From: Treponema sp.
GTDB lineage: Bacteria; Spirochaetota; Spirochaetia; Treponematales; Treponemataceae
Assembly: GCA_016294105.1 (NCBI GenBank)
Contig: JAEDCN010000004.1
Coordinates: forward strand, 62,001 to 126,000
Direction: 5' to 3'
DNA: 64,000 bases
The translations under genes and the position numbers were made by a program. The notes beneath the pieces were generated by a model. The model ran no database searches. It worked only from the letters and a program-made list of their open reading frames with translations, and was not told the DNA's origin. Below, one piece after another: positions 63,898 to 64,000 of the stretch (its first letter is position 1; the number at the start of each line of letters is the position of its first letter).

Positions 63898-64000
63898 ATG
63901 ATTCAGATTAGACCGGTTTCAGATTTGCGAAATAAGTTTACAGAGATTGAAGAAATTGTTACATCAACACAATCACCTGTTTTTTTAACAAAAAATGGAT
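63898..64000 (+). CDS. Phd/YefM-family antitoxin, N-terminal part (runs past window end)
   Basis: 34 codons are visible: MIQIRPVSDLRNKFTEIEEI, then VTSTQSPVFLTKNG. The I(R)PVSDLRNKFxEI start and the PVFLTKNG strand are standard for YefM antitoxins. GGAGG lies five bases before the ATG. A toxin gene of RelE/YoeB type is expected just downstream. Confidence 0.85.
   Translation, partial: MIQIRPVSDLRNKFTEIEEIVTSTQSPVFLTKNG

Overview
The window looks like chromosomal DNA of a host-associated spirochaete close to Treponema. The grounds are a MurA with Asp in place of the usual active-site Cys, many lipoproteins with loose lipoboxes (BspA-like leucine-rich repeats, InlB-type repeats), large outer-membrane proteins, an IdeS-like cysteine protease and several spirochaete-type orphan membrane proteins. 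No marker gene fixes the species, so the genus is an inference.

Layout. 1-6.9 kb: tail of a TraB-family gene, an MgtC-like protein, initiator tRNA, a diguanylate cyclase remnant, an IdeS-like lipoprotein in a degraded neighbourhood, then pepT and murA. 7-16.2 kb: two linked membrane proteins, a STAS/zinc-ribbon protein, a short-chain dehydrogenase divergent from a TrmJ-like methyltransferase, and the run ctp-rsmE-WecG-like-sigma54 activator. 16.3-17.2 kb: four serine tRNAs (UGA, GCU, CGA, GGA anticodons), one arginine tRNA and the SRP RNA. 17.3-26.6 kb: accessory block of lipoproteins and unknowns, including an LRR lipoprotein split by one in-frame TAG, a small membrane protein, a deleted ATPase, a BaiN-type flavoprotein, an XRE regulator and a secreted protein with a FliL-like C-terminus. 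26.6-31.4 kb: pyrB-pyrI-pyrC, radA and a NusG-II protein. 31.4-35.1 kb: decaying region with a broken Rpn nuclease gene, palindromic repeats, fragments of two ABC transporters, a rhodanese and menA. 35.1-43.3 kb: nagA, metY behind a possible Cys-rich leader peptide, a huge outer-membrane metalloprotease candidate and two GT4 glycosyltransferases. 43.3-47.4 kb: TetR regulator, a CmpB-type membrane protein, two tandem toxin-antitoxin modules and an AAA_14 ATPase. 47.6-51.5 kb: ribDEBAH under an FMN riboswitch. 51.5-64 kb: an outer-membrane protein with a poly-G tract, ptsI, der, a MerR regulator, an Rsm22-like methyltransferase with a 27-bp tandem repeat, nrdDG behind two abutting NrdR boxes, bacteriohemerythrin, a TetR regulator, an RlmL-like methyltransferase and the start of a Phd/YefM antitoxin.

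The housekeeping genes form coherent sets: pyrimidine synthesis, riboflavin synthesis with its sensor, anaerobic deoxyribonucleotide synthesis with its regulator sites, and ribosome/tRNA modification. NrdDG with hemerythrin fits an anaerobe.

The most unusual signal is genome-style rather than a single locus. At least ten genes have a -10 hexamer (TATACT, TATAGT or similar) exactly 6-7 nt before the start codon, several with a good -35 at 16-17 bp and no Shine-Dalgarno sequence. This predicts leaderless mRNAs. Other leads are the metY leader ORF ending Met-Cys-Pro-Ser-Cys-Cys, the amber-split LRR lipoprotein, two G10 tracts, a 41-bp duplication of a tRNA-Ser 3' end, and a nested palindromic repeat family that has altered genes. 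All functional calls are from reading the sequence; no search was run.
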